Positions 1-8,594 of a stretch of 29,626 nt of DNA are shown piece by piece (within the stretch, counting starts at the first letter, position 1; each line of letters begins with the position of its first letter). The translations under genes were made by a program, and so were the position numbers. The stretch is from JAVZCJ01 sp964532175 (GTDB lineage Archaea; Thermoproteota; Nitrososphaeria_A; Caldarchaeales; JAVZCJ01). Below the pieces are notes generated by a model. The model saw nothing but the letters and a program-made list of their open reading frames with translations. It was not told the origin of the DNA and did no database searches. The DNA is taken from contig CAZHGP010000014.1 of assembly GCA_964532175.1 (NCBI GenBank), positions 1-29,626 of the forward strand, in the 5' to 3' direction.

Positions 1-15
1 TCTATATATAATAAT

Positions 16-411
16 CTATTTAAGATAATGAAAATTTGAAAATGAATTCTTTAATAAAATTCTGATTCTTGAACCTTGTTTAGTATTCACTAATTTTTCA
101 ATATTATTAAAGAATTTACCAATTCTAACTGATTGAACTGGTGGACTACCTTCTTTAAAAAATAAGCATATAGCATTTCTAGGTGGCCAATAACATATAT
201 CTCCTGGAACAACTTTATTTATAGTTTTTTCAGCTCCTATAGAAATTTTTGTTTCAAAAAATATACAATACTCCATTATTCCAGCAAAACCTTCAAGAGG
301 CATATTTTTTAATAAATATTCTATTGTTATTGGTGCATAAAATCTTATAAATTCACCATTAAATTCTCCTATTTTCTCTATAATAATTTTAATTGGAATT
401 CTTGCTTGCAT
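16..411 (-). CDS. Cyclophilin-like fold protein (DUF369/TM1367 type)
   Basis: 131 residues. The central motif GDICYWPPRNAICLFF, followed by a short acidic/Gly-Ser segment, is the hallmark I know from the small cyclophilin-like beta-barrel family typified by TM1367 (PF04126). Those proteins share the cyclophilin fold, but no enzymatic activity is established. No signal peptide or membrane segment is seen, so it should be cytosolic. It is a single gene, divergent from the small coiled-coil gene that starts at 505; the 93-bp spacer holds AT-rich promoter sequence for both. The C-terminal 30 residues or so (NTKQGSRIRILLKNSF) look like a family-typical tail. The family call is fairly confident; the function is unknown. 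Confidence 0.75.
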   Translation of the reverse strand: MQARIPIKIIIEKIGEFNGEFIRFYAPITIEYLLKNMPLEGFAGIMEYCIFFETKISIGAEKTINKVVPGDICYWPPRNAICLFFKEGSPPVQSVRIGKFFNNIEKLVNTKQGSRIRILLKNSFSNFHYLK

Positions 412-504
412 TTTTTTCTATTTCATTTTCTTTTTTAAAAAAAATATTAAAGAATCTTAATAAATTTTTCTTATTATATTTATTTTAGAGAAGAAGGAAT
501 TAAT

Positions 505-702
505 ATGAATAGTGAAACTCTAGAAATTGAAGAAAAAATAAAAAATTTAGATAATCAAATAAAACTTTTAATTAAAAAGTATGAAGAAGGAAAAATTTCT
601 AAAGAAGAGTATTTCAACAAAAGATGTATTTTAGAAAAAGAATATAGTAGATTATCTAATGAATTAGCAAGAATTAAATTTATTGGAAATAAAAAAATTT
701 AA
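505..702 (+). CDS. Small coiled-coil protein, SHOCT-like C-terminal half
   Basis: 65 residues, very rich in Lys and Glu, predicted to be almost entirely helical. Residues 1-25 form an amphipathic coiled coil. Residues 26-50 (YEEGKISKEEYFNKRCILEK) resemble the short SHOCT-type pattern 'xLxxxGxISxEEYxxxKxxLL', a small helical oligomerisation module usually found at protein ends. A purine-rich AAGGA element (496-500) precedes the ATG. It stands alone between a divergent gene and a convergent nitroreductase whose stop is 3 bp away. No function can be assigned; it may be a small scaffold or adaptor. Frame and codon use match the neighbours, so it is probably a real gene. Confidence 0.6.
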   Translation: MNSETLEIEEKIKNLDNQIKLLIKKYEEGKISKEEYFNKRCILEKEYSRLSNELARIKFIGNKKI

Positions 703-705
703 TTA

Positions 706-1248
706 TTAAATATGCGTACCGTCTTTTCTGTAACCATATTTTTCATAAAAACATATTTCTTCAAGATTTTTCCTGTCTTTAACTTCTCCTTTTTCTATAG
801 CTGGATAACCTAATGGAGTAAATGCTACTATTCTAATATTTTCAGGAGCTTCTATAGCTTCTTTAACAATTTTTTCATTAAATTCTCCTATCCAACATGT
901 TCCAAGTCCTCTTTCTCTTGCAGCAAGTATTAAATGTTCAAATGATATTCCAATATCTACAAGATAGTATTCTTTACCATCATGATATCCTGATTTACTT
1001 GGATCTGCACAAGCTACTATTATTACTGGTGCTTCAATAATCCAATCTTTAGATTGAGGTCTAGATTCAGCAATTTTCTTTCTTATTTCTTCATTTTTTA
1101 CTACTACATATCTCCAACATTGCAAATTTTTCCAAGAAGGTGCAAGACGAGCTGCATTTAATACATATTCTATATCTTCATCAGAAACTGGATCTGGCTT
1201 ATATTTTCTAATACTTCTTCTTAATTTAATAACATCCATAAATTCCAT
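706..1248 (-). CDS. Nitroreductase family FMN oxidoreductase
   Basis: About 180 residues from the preferred start. It shows family signatures in order: an N-terminal RRSIRKYKPDPV (phosphate/FMN contact), APSWKNLQCWRYVVV, then GLGTCWIGEFNE and PLGYP near the C-terminus. Such proteins bind FMN and reduce nitro or quinone compounds, or dehydrogenate other substrates, using NAD(P)H; the substrate cannot be read from sequence. An in-frame ATG at 1296 exists, but the extra residues (IFTEIYKYVLEIFTF) are not family-like and are encoded by a TATA box (1271-1280) with an adjacent BRE-like CGAAA. That promoter predicts a leaderless start near 1250, so ATG 1248 is preferred; ATG 1239 (MDVIKLRRS) is another option. 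Confidence 0.88.
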   Translation of the reverse strand: MEFMDVIKLRRSIRKYKPDPVSDEDIEYVLNAARLAPSWKNLQCWRYVVVKNEEIRKKIAESRPQSKDWIIEAPVIIVACADPSKSGYHDGKEYYLVDIGISFEHLILAARERGLGTCWIGEFNEKIVKEAIEAPENIRIVAFTPLGYPAIEKGEVKDRKNLEEICFYEKYGYRKDGTHI

Positions 1249-1270
1249 AAATGTAAATATTTCTAAAACA

Positions 1271-1285
1271 TATTTATATATTTCG
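1271..1285 (-). promoter_or_regulatory. BRE/TATA promoter of the nitroreductase gene
   Basis: On the minus strand, CGAAA (BRE-like) is followed directly by TATATAAATA. The centre of the TATA box lies about 27 nt upstream of ATG 1248, the usual archaeal distance to the transcription start, which implies leaderless mRNA. Confidence 0.55.
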
Positions 1286-1411
1286 GTAAAAATCATTATT
1301 TTTAAATTTTCTAATCTATAATATTAAAATCTTAATGGAGCATTTAAAATAAAGAATTATTATAAAAAGCTTAATTTTAAGTATCTTTATAACAATCTTA
1401 AAGTGATAGGA

Positions 1412-2464
1412 ATGGAATATATTGGATTTATTTTAAAAGATGATGCATTCAATTTTTGTAAAAATGTTTTTATGAAAATGGGTCTTTCTGAAGAAAATGC
1501 AGAAATAGTTTCTAATCATTTAGTTATTGCAAGCTTAAGAGGAGTTGATTCGCATGGATTAACACGTATTCTTCCATATGTTATTGGATTAGAAAAAGGA
1601 ATTGTTAATCCAAATCCAAAAATAAAAATTTTAAAAGAAAAAGAATCAATAGTATTAATAGATGGAGACAATGCTCTTGGACAAATACCTGCATTTAAAG
1701 CAACAAATATTGCTATTGAAAAAGCTATGAAAACAGGTATTGGAATAGCAAGTTTAAAAAATATAGGACATGTTGGAATGCTTGCTTATTATGGATTAAA
1801 AATTTCTGAAAAAAATCTTATAGGAATGATTTGTACAAGCGGCCCCTCAAGAGTAGTGCCATGGGGTGGAAAGAAAAGGTTACTTGGTACTAATCCAATA
1901 TGTTTCTCTTTTCCATTTAAAAATGGAAAAACAATAATATTAGATATAGCAACTAGTATTGTTGCAAGTTTTAAAATTAAATTAATGGCTGAAAGAGGAG
2001 AAAAAGTTCCACTTGGCATGATTTTAGATAAGAATGGAAATCCAACAATAAATCCTAAAGACTATATTAATGGAGGTGCTCTTATGCCATTTGGAGAATA
2101 TAAAGGTTATGGTCTTGCTATTGCTGTTGAAATTCTTTCATCACTTCTTTCAGGTGCTCCACATACTATACATATAACAGATTCTCCAGCAGCACAAGGA
2201 GGATTATTTATCGAAGCTATTAATATTAAAGCTTTTAGACCATATGAAGAATATATTAAAGATTTAGAAGAAATTGTTAATTTAATAAAATCTTGCCCTT
2301 TATTAAATGGATTTAATGAAATCCTTTTGCCTGGAGAATTAGAAGAAAGAACTTATGAAAAAAGGATTAAAGAAGGGATACCTATACATGAAAGCACATG
2401 GAAAGAATTTAAAATAGTTTCAGAAAAATTAAAAATAGATTTACCAAAAATTATTATGAAATAA
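1412..2464 (+). CDS. Malate/L-lactate (Ldh2/YlbC/ComC-family) dehydrogenase
   Basis: About 350 residues, full length for the NAD(P)-dependent Ldh2 family, which reduces or oxidises 2-hydroxyacids such as malate, lactate, sulfolactate or ureidoglycolate. Visible signatures: RGVDSHGLTR near residue 50, the catalytic His in NIGHVGMLAYYG, the Asn-Pro motif LLGTNPICFSFP, DIATSIVA, and the glycine-rich MPFGEYKGYGLAIAVEILS. This fold is unrelated to Rossmann-type malate dehydrogenases. ATG 1412 has a purine-rich AAGTGATAGGA just upstream; an in-frame GTG at 1403 would add three residues. The gene converges on glutamine synthetase with a 5-bp gap. The substrate cannot be decided; sulfolactate or malate dehydrogenase are the archaeal precedents. 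Confidence 0.88.
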   Translation: MEYIGFILKDDAFNFCKNVFMKMGLSEENAEIVSNHLVIASLRGVDSHGLTRILPYVIGLEKGIVNPNPKIKILKEKESIVLIDGDNALGQIPAFKATNIAIEKAMKTGIGIASLKNIGHVGMLAYYGLKISEKNLIGMICTSGPSRVVPWGGKKRLLGTNPICFSFPFKNGKTIILDIATSIVASFKIKLMAERGEKVPLGMILDKNGNPTINPKDYINGGALMPFGEYKGYGLAIAVEILSSLLSGAPHTIHITDSPAAQGGLFIEAINIKAFRPYEEYIKDLEEIVNLIKSCPLLNGFNEILLPGELEERTYEKRIKEGIPIHESTWKEFKIVSEKLKIDLPKIIMK

Positions 2465-2469
2465 AAATT

Positions 2470-3750
2470 TTATATTAAATTAAAGTATTTTTTCTTTTCC
2501 CATTCTGTAATTTCATAAGGATTCCATTCTCCATGTATTTCTATATATTCATTCCATTCTTTCTTTTTAATTTCAATATATTTATTCAATACTTCATTAT
2601 CTAATGCATTTTTTAAAACATTATCTTTAATTAATTCATTTAATGCTTCATTAAGATTTTTAGGTAAAGTTTCATAAATTCCAGTTTTTTCATAAACATT
2701 TTCATATGTTGGTTCTCCTGGATCTTTTTCTTTTTCTATTCCATCTATTCCAGCAGCAATTATTCCTGCAAATATTAAATATGGATTGCAGCATGGATCT
2801 GGCATTCTAAGTTCTATTCTAGAACTTTTTTCATTAAAGAAATATGGTATTCTAATTAATACACTTCTATTAATTGGCCCCCAACAAATATTTATTGGAG
2901 CTTCATATCCTGGTACTAGCCTCTTATAAGAATTTATTGTAGGAGCAGCTAATGCAGCTAAAGATTTTGCATGTTCCAATATTCCTCCAATAAAGTTTTT
3001 AGCAATTTTTGATAATGTATTATTTTTATCATAAAAAGCATTTTTTCCATTTAAATATGAAAGGCTTAAATGTATATGCATACCGTTTCCATTCATATCT
3101 TTAAAAGGCTTTGGCATAAATGTTATTTCAAAACCATTATTTTCAACAATATTCTTCGCAACATATTTAAATGTTTGAATTTTATCAGCCATACTAAGTG
3201 CATTATCATAATTTAAACATATTTCAGATTGTCCTTTTGAAACTTCATGATGAAGATATTCAACTCCTATTTGGAAAAATGAAAGTGCATTATATATTTC
3301 TTCTCTAATTTTTAATGATTTATCTATTGGTGAAGGAGATAAATATCCAGCTTCATCTATAGGTTTTCCATTTTTCATTATAAAGAATTCCATTTCAGCA
3401 CTAGCATTTAAAAAATAGCCTAATTCATTCAATTTTTTCAAATTATTTTTTAAAATATATCTAGGGCTATATTTACATTCTATTTCTTTTCCATATTCTT
3501 CTAATTTTCCTAATGGAGAATATATATCGCATAAAACTCTACTTATATTATTATTCCATGGAAGTTTTACTAATGTTTCATTTATTGGCTTTAATATTAA
3601 ATCGCTTTTTTCTATTGGAGCCATTCCTAATGATGAACCATCAATTATTTTTCCATATTTTGAAATTTCTTCATATTTTTCTGAATTTACTTCGATAGAT
3701 TTTAATCCATAAGATAAAGTTGTAAAATGAAGTTCAATAATCGACCTCAT
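2470..3750 (-). CDS. glnA: Type I glutamine synthetase
   Basis: 426 residues. Makes glutamine from glutamate, ammonia and ATP as a cytosolic dodecamer. The whole active-site set is visible: DGSSLG in the N-terminal beta-grasp (Asp50' loop), AEMEFF, AGYLSPSPID, HHEVSKGQSEI with two metal-binding Glu, GNGMHIHLSL (ATP/metal His), the glutamate-binding Arg in NSYKRLVPGYEAPI, NRSVLIRIP, and ELRMPDPCCNPYL. There is no canonical adenylylated Tyr segment, so a GSI-alpha-type enzyme without adenylylation control is likely. An in-frame stop lies 15 nt upstream of the ATG, fixing this start, and a TATA-like TTTTTATAAA about 20 nt upstream suggests a short-leader or leaderless mRNA. A GlnA-like paralogue using another amine is possible, but the ammonia-site residues look normal. 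Confidence 0.9.
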   Translation of the reverse strand: MRSIIELHFTTLSYGLKSIEVNSEKYEEISKYGKIIDGSSLGMAPIEKSDLILKPINETLVKLPWNNNISRVLCDIYSPLGKLEEYGKEIECKYSPRYILKNNLKKLNELGYFLNASAEMEFFIMKNGKPIDEAGYLSPSPIDKSLKIREEIYNALSFFQIGVEYLHHEVSKGQSEICLNYDNALSMADKIQTFKYVAKNIVENNGFEITFMPKPFKDMNGNGMHIHLSLSYLNGKNAFYDKNNTLSKIAKNFIGGILEHAKSLAALAAPTINSYKRLVPGYEAPINICWGPINRSVLIRIPYFFNEKSSRIELRMPDPCCNPYLIFAGIIAAGIDGIEKEKDPGEPTYENVYEKTGIYETLPKNLNEALNELIKDNVLKNALDNEVLNKYIEIKKKEWNEYIEIHGEWNPYEITEWEKKKYFNLI

Positions 3751-3826
3751 ATTAATAATCCGATTTTATAAAAATAATAATTTAAACTTTTATTCAATAT
3801 ATTTGTATAAAAGAATTAAAAAACAT

Positions 3827-5068
3827 TCATTCTCCAAAAATTTTTGATATTCCCATGTAATTCGTTATAATTGGCATAATGTCTAAACCTCTTATTCTAT
3901 TTAAACCTCCCTTTGCACATGATTTTTCATCAAAATATTTAACACTATCGGTTCTAACATCAGGCCCATAAATAGTGATTGGGACAGGGTCTCCTCTATG
4001 TTCTCCAATTTCTACTGGAGTTGTATGATCGCTTGTTATAATTAAATATGTTTGATCTATATCAACATTCTTTAATACATATTCAAAAGCTGCTCCTATT
4101 CTTCTAATCATGGATATTTTTAATTTAATATTTTTATCATGACTAGCTGAATCGCATCCTTTAATATGCAAAAAAACAAAATCATATTTATCTAAAGCTT
4201 TTATTGTTGCTTCCATTTTTCCATCAAGATTTGTATTTACTGTTCCAGTTGCACCTTCTACTTCTATAATATCAAATCCTAATGCTTTTGCAATTCCTTT
4301 ATAAAGTGTTCCTCCTGCTATTGCAACTGCTTTTAATCCATATTTTTCTTTAAAAGATTTTACTTTAGGTAATATTCCTGCTCCTCTAGGAAGTATAATA
4401 TTAGCAGGTAGCAATCCTTTACTTTTACGTTTAATATTTATTTCATGATCCTCTAATATTACTCTAGCTCTAGATATATATTCATTCAATATTTCAGCAG
4501 TTCTTTTTGCTTCTTCAGTATTTTTAATTGGTTTTGCATCTGGAATTCTAACACCAGTTTTATGAATATCTATATCAGAAACATATGGTGATAAATTTTT
4601 TCCTCTTAAAACCAATACCCCTCTATGTTCAACTGTATGATAAAATTCTACCTTAGCATCTGTAAAACTACTTAAATCTATTTCATTTAATGCTTTAGCA
4701 AGCTCTTTTGCATCTTCTCCACTTATTCTTCCAGCTCTTCTATCTATTATAATATCATCATCATTTACTGTTGCAAAATTACATCTAAAAGCTACATCCC
4801 CTTTTTTTAATGCAATTCCAGCTCCTAATGCTTCATATGCTCCTCTACCTGAATAATATTCATATGGATTATATCCAAAAATTGCTAAATGGGATGTATC
4901 ACTTCCAGGAATTACTCCAGGTGCTATTGGATCCATTATTCCACATTCTCCTTTTTCTGCAATCGTATCAAAGCTTTTAGCTCTTGCAATTTCTAAAGGT
5001 GTAGCTCCTCCAAGCAATTTACAACTTCTATCAGCCATTCCATCACAAATAAGTAATATTGTTTTCAT
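3827..5068 (-). CDS. apgM: 2,3-bisphosphoglycerate-independent phosphoglycerate mutase (archaeal type)
   Basis: 413 residues, usual length for the archaeal ApgM branch of the alkaline-phosphatase superfamily. Interconverts 3- and 2-phosphoglycerate in glycolysis/gluconeogenesis through a phosphoserine intermediate and two metal ions. Seen: N-terminal LLICDGMADR with a metal-binding Asp, the nucleophile region PGSDTSHLAIFGY (Ser in the SDTSH context), NPYEYYSGRG, and the C-terminal metal motifs HIKGCDSASHD and ITSDHTTPVEIGEHRGDPVP. The gene stands alone on the minus strand, 76 bp upstream of the glutamine synthetase start, and probably has its own promoter. The start ATG is followed at once by the first beta strand, as in homologues. 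Confidence 0.93.
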   Translation of the reverse strand: MKTILLICDGMADRSCKLLGGATPLEIARAKSFDTIAEKGECGIMDPIAPGVIPGSDTSHLAIFGYNPYEYYSGRGAYEALGAGIALKKGDVAFRCNFATVNDDDIIIDRRAGRISGEDAKELAKALNEIDLSSFTDAKVEFYHTVEHRGVLVLRGKNLSPYVSDIDIHKTGVRIPDAKPIKNTEEAKRTAEILNEYISRARVILEDHEINIKRKSKGLLPANIILPRGAGILPKVKSFKEKYGLKAVAIAGGTLYKGIAKALGFDIIEVEGATGTVNTNLDGKMEATIKALDKYDFVFLHIKGCDSASHDKNIKLKISMIRRIGAAFEYVLKNVDIDQTYLIITSDHTTPVEIGEHRGDPVPITIYGPDVRTDSVKYFDEKSCAKGGLNRIRGLDIMPIITNYMGISKIFGE

Positions 5069-5120
5069 TTTTAATCCCTAAAAACAATTACTTCATTTTC
5101 TATTTAATTATTTAAATTTT

Positions 5121-5474
5121 TCATAAAGATAAACCTATTACTATAAATAAAAGTATCATAAATATTCCAAATATAACATTAATAATAAATGGTGCATTTT
5201 TAATATATAGAATTAAAAAAAAGCTTATGATTGTTAAAATAGATGCCATAATAAATTTTATCCTATCAATTTTTTTCTTTTCTTTAATCAATTTACTTAA
5301 ATTTAAAATCATATTTCCTATTCCAGAAAAAAATATGATTAATAATATTAGCTCCTCAATTGTAATTATTTTAAATCCATGAAGAACTATAAGAAAAATA
5401 AGTATTCCTAATCCAATTATAGCAAATATTAGTTTAGGTATTTCTTTCTCCTTAGACATATTATTTCTTTCCAA
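5121..5474 (-). CDS. Small four-helix membrane protein, unknown
   Basis: 117 residues: a short charged N-terminus (MSKEKEIPK), then about four hydrophobic helices (roughly residues 14-33, 40-60, 71-90 and 95-115) separated by a basic loop KLIKEKKKIDRIK. No family recognised. It is on the same strand as apgM and 52 bp upstream of it, so the two could be cotranscribed, but nothing links the functions. A second ATG (MSKEKE, residue 6) is an equally plausible start. It is retained as a gene because the hydrophobic pattern is coherent. Confidence 0.5.
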   Translation of the reverse strand: MERNNMSKEKEIPKLIFAIIGLGILIFLIVLHGFKIITIEELILLIIFFSGIGNMILNLSKLIKEKKKIDRIKFIMASILTIISFFLILYIKNAPFIINVIFGIFMILLFIVIGLSL

Positions 5475-5583
5475 TATAAATTTCTAGCTTTTAAGTTTTT
5501 GATTTGAAAAATATTTTATAGAATGAAAAAGATTTAAGTAAATGAAAATTCAGATAATTAAAAATTGCTATTTGGTGGTATTT

Positions 5584-5973
5584 ATGGTTATAAAAAAGGA
5601 TATGGTTAAGGATTTTTATAAAAAATTATTTAATGGAAAAATAAGTGAAGCAGAAAGTATTTTATTAAATATTGAAAAATCTATTAAAATAGAAGATAAT
5701 TTTGAAAAAGAATATTTAAATGCTTTACGTGGAATATTTTATGTTTATTCTAATTGGGATGAAGATTCATTTTTAGTAAGATTTTTTGAAAATGAGAAAA
5801 GAAAAAGATTAGACATTATAAAAATATTTAAAGAAATTTATAAAAATCCTATAAATAATGAAAAAGATGGCTTTTATGAAGCATGGATAGATTTACTTAA
5901 AATGCTTCCAGAATTACCTACTCCTCATAGGCTTGAAAAAACACAAAACTTAAATGTAGAACAAGCTGTATAA
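5584..5973 (+). CDS. Conserved archaeal helical protein, possibly DUF2153-like
   Basis: 129 residues from the preferred start. All-helical, charged, no transmembrane segment. The pattern 'YLNALRGIFYVYSN...SFLVRFFENEKRKRL...DGFYEAWIDLLKMLPE' recalls the archaeal DUF2153 group, in which a 'GYY/FYEAWxxLL' element closes the domain, but I hold that assignment loosely. The start at 5584 is chosen because GGTGG at 5574-5578 sits 5 nt before it; an in-frame ATG at 5542 would add 14 residues that look non-family-like. Its last 24 nt overlap the end of the convergent membrane-protein gene. Function unknown. Confidence 0.6.
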   Translation: MVIKKDMVKDFYKKLFNGKISEAESILLNIEKSIKIEDNFEKEYLNALRGIFYVYSNWDEDSFLVRFFENEKRKRLDIIKIFKEIYKNPINNEKDGFYEAWIDLLKMLPELPTPHRLEKTQNLNVEQAV

Positions 5974-6225
5974 TAATATCCATACAACAAGCCATATAAT
6001 AAAAAAGCTTCCTATACCTATTGTATAAAGCTTCTTATGATCAAATTTATTTAAATCTATTTTTAATATATTTTTTAACATTCTTGAAAAAATAATATAG
6101 ACAAATATTGTAAATAATATGCCTATCCATGGAGTCGGCTCATTTAATTTTAATAAATAACAAGTAAATCCAATAATTATAGCAAAAAATATTTTACTCC
6201 AATAAATTTTTTCGCTTATTTTCAT
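5950..6225 (-). CDS. Small three-helix membrane protein, unknown
   Basis: 91 residues with hydrophobic helices at roughly 10-28, 32-50 and 67-90. The last helix carries the pattern KLYTIGIGSFFIIWLVVWILLYSLF, whose 'TIGIGxFFxxWxxxWxLLY' core I associate with short, widespread archaeal membrane proteins of unknown function. A GGT-containing stretch lies about 8 nt upstream of ATG 6225. The gene converges on and overlaps the preceding plus-strand gene by 24 nt. No function proposed. Confidence 0.55.
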   Translation of the reverse strand: MKISEKIYWSKIFFAIIIGFTCYLLKLNEPTPWIGILFTIFVYIIFSRMLKNILKIDLNKFDHKKLYTIGIGSFFIIWLVVWILLYSLFYI

Positions 6226-6386
6226 TTTTATACCTTTTTTGAATGCAATTTTTATTTACAATATTTTATCGTAAACTCATTTTAACGCTTATTTAAGCTT
6301 TTCACTCTTCATATTTTTTAAAATAATTCAAATCTAAAATTCTATCCTCGATTTTTTAGAAAAGTTTAATTTTATCTAAAAATTTA

Positions 6387-8366
6387 TTGCTTAATAGTGA
6401 AAATACATTGAATTTATCCTCATTAGATTTATCAATTTTATTAAAAGAATTAAAATCAAAAATTATAGGATTTAATATAAAAAATGTTTATCATTTAGAT
6501 GATATAATTTTATTAAAAATTTCTTCTAAAGAATATAAATTTGAATTATTCTTAATACCAGGAAATTGTATTTTTTACACAAAGGAAGAAGTAAAAAAAC
6601 CTACTACCCCAAGTAATTTAGCTAAAAGACTTAGAAAATTCATAAATAATGGAATAATAAATTCAATAGAACAAATTAATTCAGAAAGAATAATAAAATT
6701 TACTATCATTAATAAAGGTAAAAAGTACTATCTATATTTAGAGCTTTTTCCAAAAGGAAATTTAATACTTGTAGATGAAAATGAAAAAATTCAATGTGCT
6801 TTTTATTATAAGAAAATGCGAGATAGAGATATATTAATAGGTTCTAAGTATTCTCCTCCTCCATTAAAGCAATCTATTACTTATACTCCAAGCTTAGAAG
6901 AAATGAAAAAAATATTATCTAATAAAGATAAAATTGTTTCTATTTTAGCAAAATATTTTGGTGGAAAATATTCTGAAGAAATTCTTTATAGAGCTAGTAT
7001 AGATAAAAATAAAATTGCTTTAAATATTTCAAATGAAGAAATATTAAAAATAATTGAAAAAATAAATGAAATTTTAAATGAATTAAATAATCCAAATCCA
7101 CAATTAATAATTAAAAATGGAGAAGCTATTCCTATACCTATAAAATTTAATATTTTTCAAAATAAAAATTATTCTTTAAAATCTTTTGAATCTTTTAATG
7201 ATGCTATAAAAGAAGCTTGGAAATATGAAATAGAAATAAAGCAAAAATATGCTTTTGAAAAAGAAATAAATGAAAAGAAAGCACTTATTGAAAAAGAAAT
7301 AAAAGATAAAGAAAAAGCAATAGAATTACTTTCAAAAAATGCTTTAAAAAATAGATTTTTAGCAAAAAAATTATTCATTATTATTAATGAAATTGAAAAT
7401 GCAAGAAAAGAAGCTGAAATTCTATTATTAAAAAATGAAAATGAAGAAAATATTATTGAAAAATGTTTTAAAAAATTTTCAAATGAAGAAGTAAAAGTAT
7501 CTAAAATTAAAAAAGATACTAAAGAAATAATTTTTTCAACTCCTTTTGGTGAAGTTTCATTAAATATTAAAGAGCCTATTTCAAAGCAATTGAATAAATT
7601 ATTTGAAGAAGCAAAAGAATATGAAAAAGAAAAAAATGAATTATTGAAAAAAATAAATGAATTAAAAATAGAAATTGAAAAATTAATTTCTAAGCCTTTA
7701 TTTTATAAAGAAAAAATAGAAATAAAGCCTGCTATTAAAGAGAATTGGCTTAATAAATTTAGATGGAGTTATACTAGTAATGGCAAATTAATTATAAGTG
7801 GAAAAGATATTGGAACAAATAATCTTTTATATAGAAAATATATGGAAAATAATGACCTCGTTTTTCATGCAGATATTAAAGGTGCTCCTTTAACAATTCT
7901 TAAATCTGGAAAAGAATGTAGTAATGAAGAAATAATTGAAGCTGCTCAATTTTCAGCTTCTTGGAGTAAAGCATGGAAAGAAAATATACATTCTATGAGT
8001 GTTTATTATGTTTTTCCAAATCAAGTCTCTAAATCTCCTCCTTCTGGAGAATATCTTCCTAAAGGTGCTTTTTATATAAGTGGTAAGAAAAACTATATTC
8101 AAGTAGAGCTATCATTATCAATAGGTTTAATAAAAAGTAATAATTCTTTAGAAATAATTCATGGTCCAGAAGGGAGCATATCTAAAAAAACTAATGTATA
8201 TGTAACGATTATTCCTGGAAAAACTCCAGCTGAAAAGCTTTCTAAAGAAATACTTTCAATACTTTTATTAAAATTAGGTTTAGAAATTTCAGATAAGGAA
8301 AAAGGAATACTTATTCAAAGCATTAAAAAATACATACCATATGGAATAGGTGATATTAAGAAATAA
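6387..8366 (+). CDS. rqcH: NFACT-family ribosome quality control protein (RqcH/Rqc2/NEMF homologue)
   Basis: 659 residues. Binds obstructed large ribosomal subunits carrying peptidyl-tRNA and, in studied homologues, recruits tRNA to append C-terminal tails. Domain order fits NFACT: an N-terminal NFACT-N half (about 1-170: SSLDLSILLKEL, LAKRLRKFI, LELFPKGNLILVD), helix-hairpin-helix region, a long Lys/Glu coiled coil (about 280-440) and NFACT-R (about 460-570: NDLVFHADIKGAPLTILKSG, EAAQFSASWSKAW). The basic C-terminus is shorter than in eukaryotic NEMF. The usual Asp-Arg pair needed for tailing reads SERI, a conservative Asp-to-Glu change. No ATG is nearby; TTG 6387 or TTG 6408 (giving NLSSLDLS, closest to homologues) are the start options. 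Confidence 0.87.
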   Translation: MLNSENTLNLSSLDLSILLKELKSKIIGFNIKNVYHLDDIILLKISSKEYKFELFLIPGNCIFYTKEEVKKPTTPSNLAKRLRKFINNGIINSIEQINSERIIKFTIINKGKKYYLYLELFPKGNLILVDENEKIQCAFYYKKMRDRDILIGSKYSPPPLKQSITYTPSLEEMKKILSNKDKIVSILAKYFGGKYSEEILYRASIDKNKIALNISNEEILKIIEKINEILNELNNPNPQLIIKNGEAIPIPIKFNIFQNKNYSLKSFESFNDAIKEAWKYEIEIKQKYAFEKEINEKKALIEKEIKDKEKAIELLSKNALKNRFLAKKLFIIINEIENARKEAEILLLKNENEENIIEKCFKKFSNEEVKVSKIKKDTKEIIFSTPFGEVSLNIKEPISKQLNKLFEEAKEYEKEKNELLKKINELKIEIEKLISKPLFYKEKIEIKPAIKENWLNKFRWSYTSNGKLIISGKDIGTNNLLYRKYMENNDLVFHADIKGAPLTILKSGKECSNEEIIEAAQFSASWSKAWKENIHSMSVYYVFPNQVSKSPPSGEYLPKGAFYISGKKNYIQVELSLSIGLIKSNNSLEIIHGPEGSISKKTNVYVTIIPGKTPAEKLSKEILSILLLKLGLEISDKEKGILIQSIKKYIPYGIGDIKK

Positions 8367-8410
8367 CGATATAATATTGTTAAGATATTCCTAAAAACAA
8401 AAAATAAGAG

Positions 8411-8437
8411 GGTTTTTATAATTTAGAGGCTTTTTTA
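8411..8437 (+). terminator. T-tract terminator between convergent rqcH and small RHH gene
   Basis: The plus strand shows GGGTTTTT followed by GGCTTTTTT within 27 nt, 40-70 nt past the rqcH stop. Runs of T without a strong hairpin are typical archaeal terminators. Assignment is by position and composition only. Confidence 0.35.
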
Positions 8438-8449
8438 GCTAAATTTTCT

Positions 8450-8563
8450 TTACTTCTTTTGTTCCGCTAATGTAAGCAATAATTCTCTCCAAGTCCTTTT
8501 GCCTTTTACTCTTTTTAATCTATTGTATTCCTTCTCGCTTAGGATTACTCTTATTTGTTTCAT
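8450..8563 (-). CDS. 37-residue ribbon-helix-helix (CopG/VapB-like) protein
   Basis: A short complete ORF on the minus strand: MKQIRVILSEKEYNRLKRVK, then a GKRTWRELL stretch and the end TLAEQKK. The pattern is that of archaeal ribbon-helix-helix antitoxin or repressor N-termini: one beta strand (KQIRVIL), helix A (SEKEYNRLKRVK), a KGKRTW turn and helix B (RELLLTLAEQ). These dimers bind DNA with the beta strand. It has a strong promoter (8595-8608) predicting transcription from about 8572, where an in-frame GTG could give a leaderless protein three residues longer. A 12-bp palindrome lies at that point. No toxin gene (PIN or other) is adjacent, so it is either an orphan antitoxin or a solitary small regulator. 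About 160 bp separate it from pstB on the same strand. Confidence 0.72.
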   Translation of the reverse strand: MKQIRVILSEKEYNRLKRVKGKRTWRELLLTLAEQKK

Positions 8564-8570
8564 ATCACTC

Positions 8571-8582
8571 ACATTATAATGT
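8571..8582. promoter_or_regulatory. Candidate operator: palindrome at the RHH gene transcription start
   Basis: ACATTATAATGT is a perfect 12-bp palindrome, flanked by the direct repeat CACTCAC at 8566-8572 and 8588-8594 (22 bp apart). It lies between the TATA box and the start codon of the 37-residue RHH gene, where a bound dimer would block initiation. Autorepression is an inference. Short palindromes are common by chance in AT-rich DNA; the position and flanking repeats are what make it notable. Confidence 0.4.
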
Positions 8583-8594
8583 AAGCACACTCAC

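Noticed and set aside
1789..2019. Minus-strand open frame inside the Ldh2-family gene
   Set aside because: Antisense to the conserved NPICFSFP and DIATS region, with no promoter or family resemblance.
7169..7378. Minus-strand open frame inside rqcH
   Set aside because: It mirrors the Lys/Glu coiled-coil codons of rqcH, giving a Phe/Ser-rich antisense product with no family pattern.
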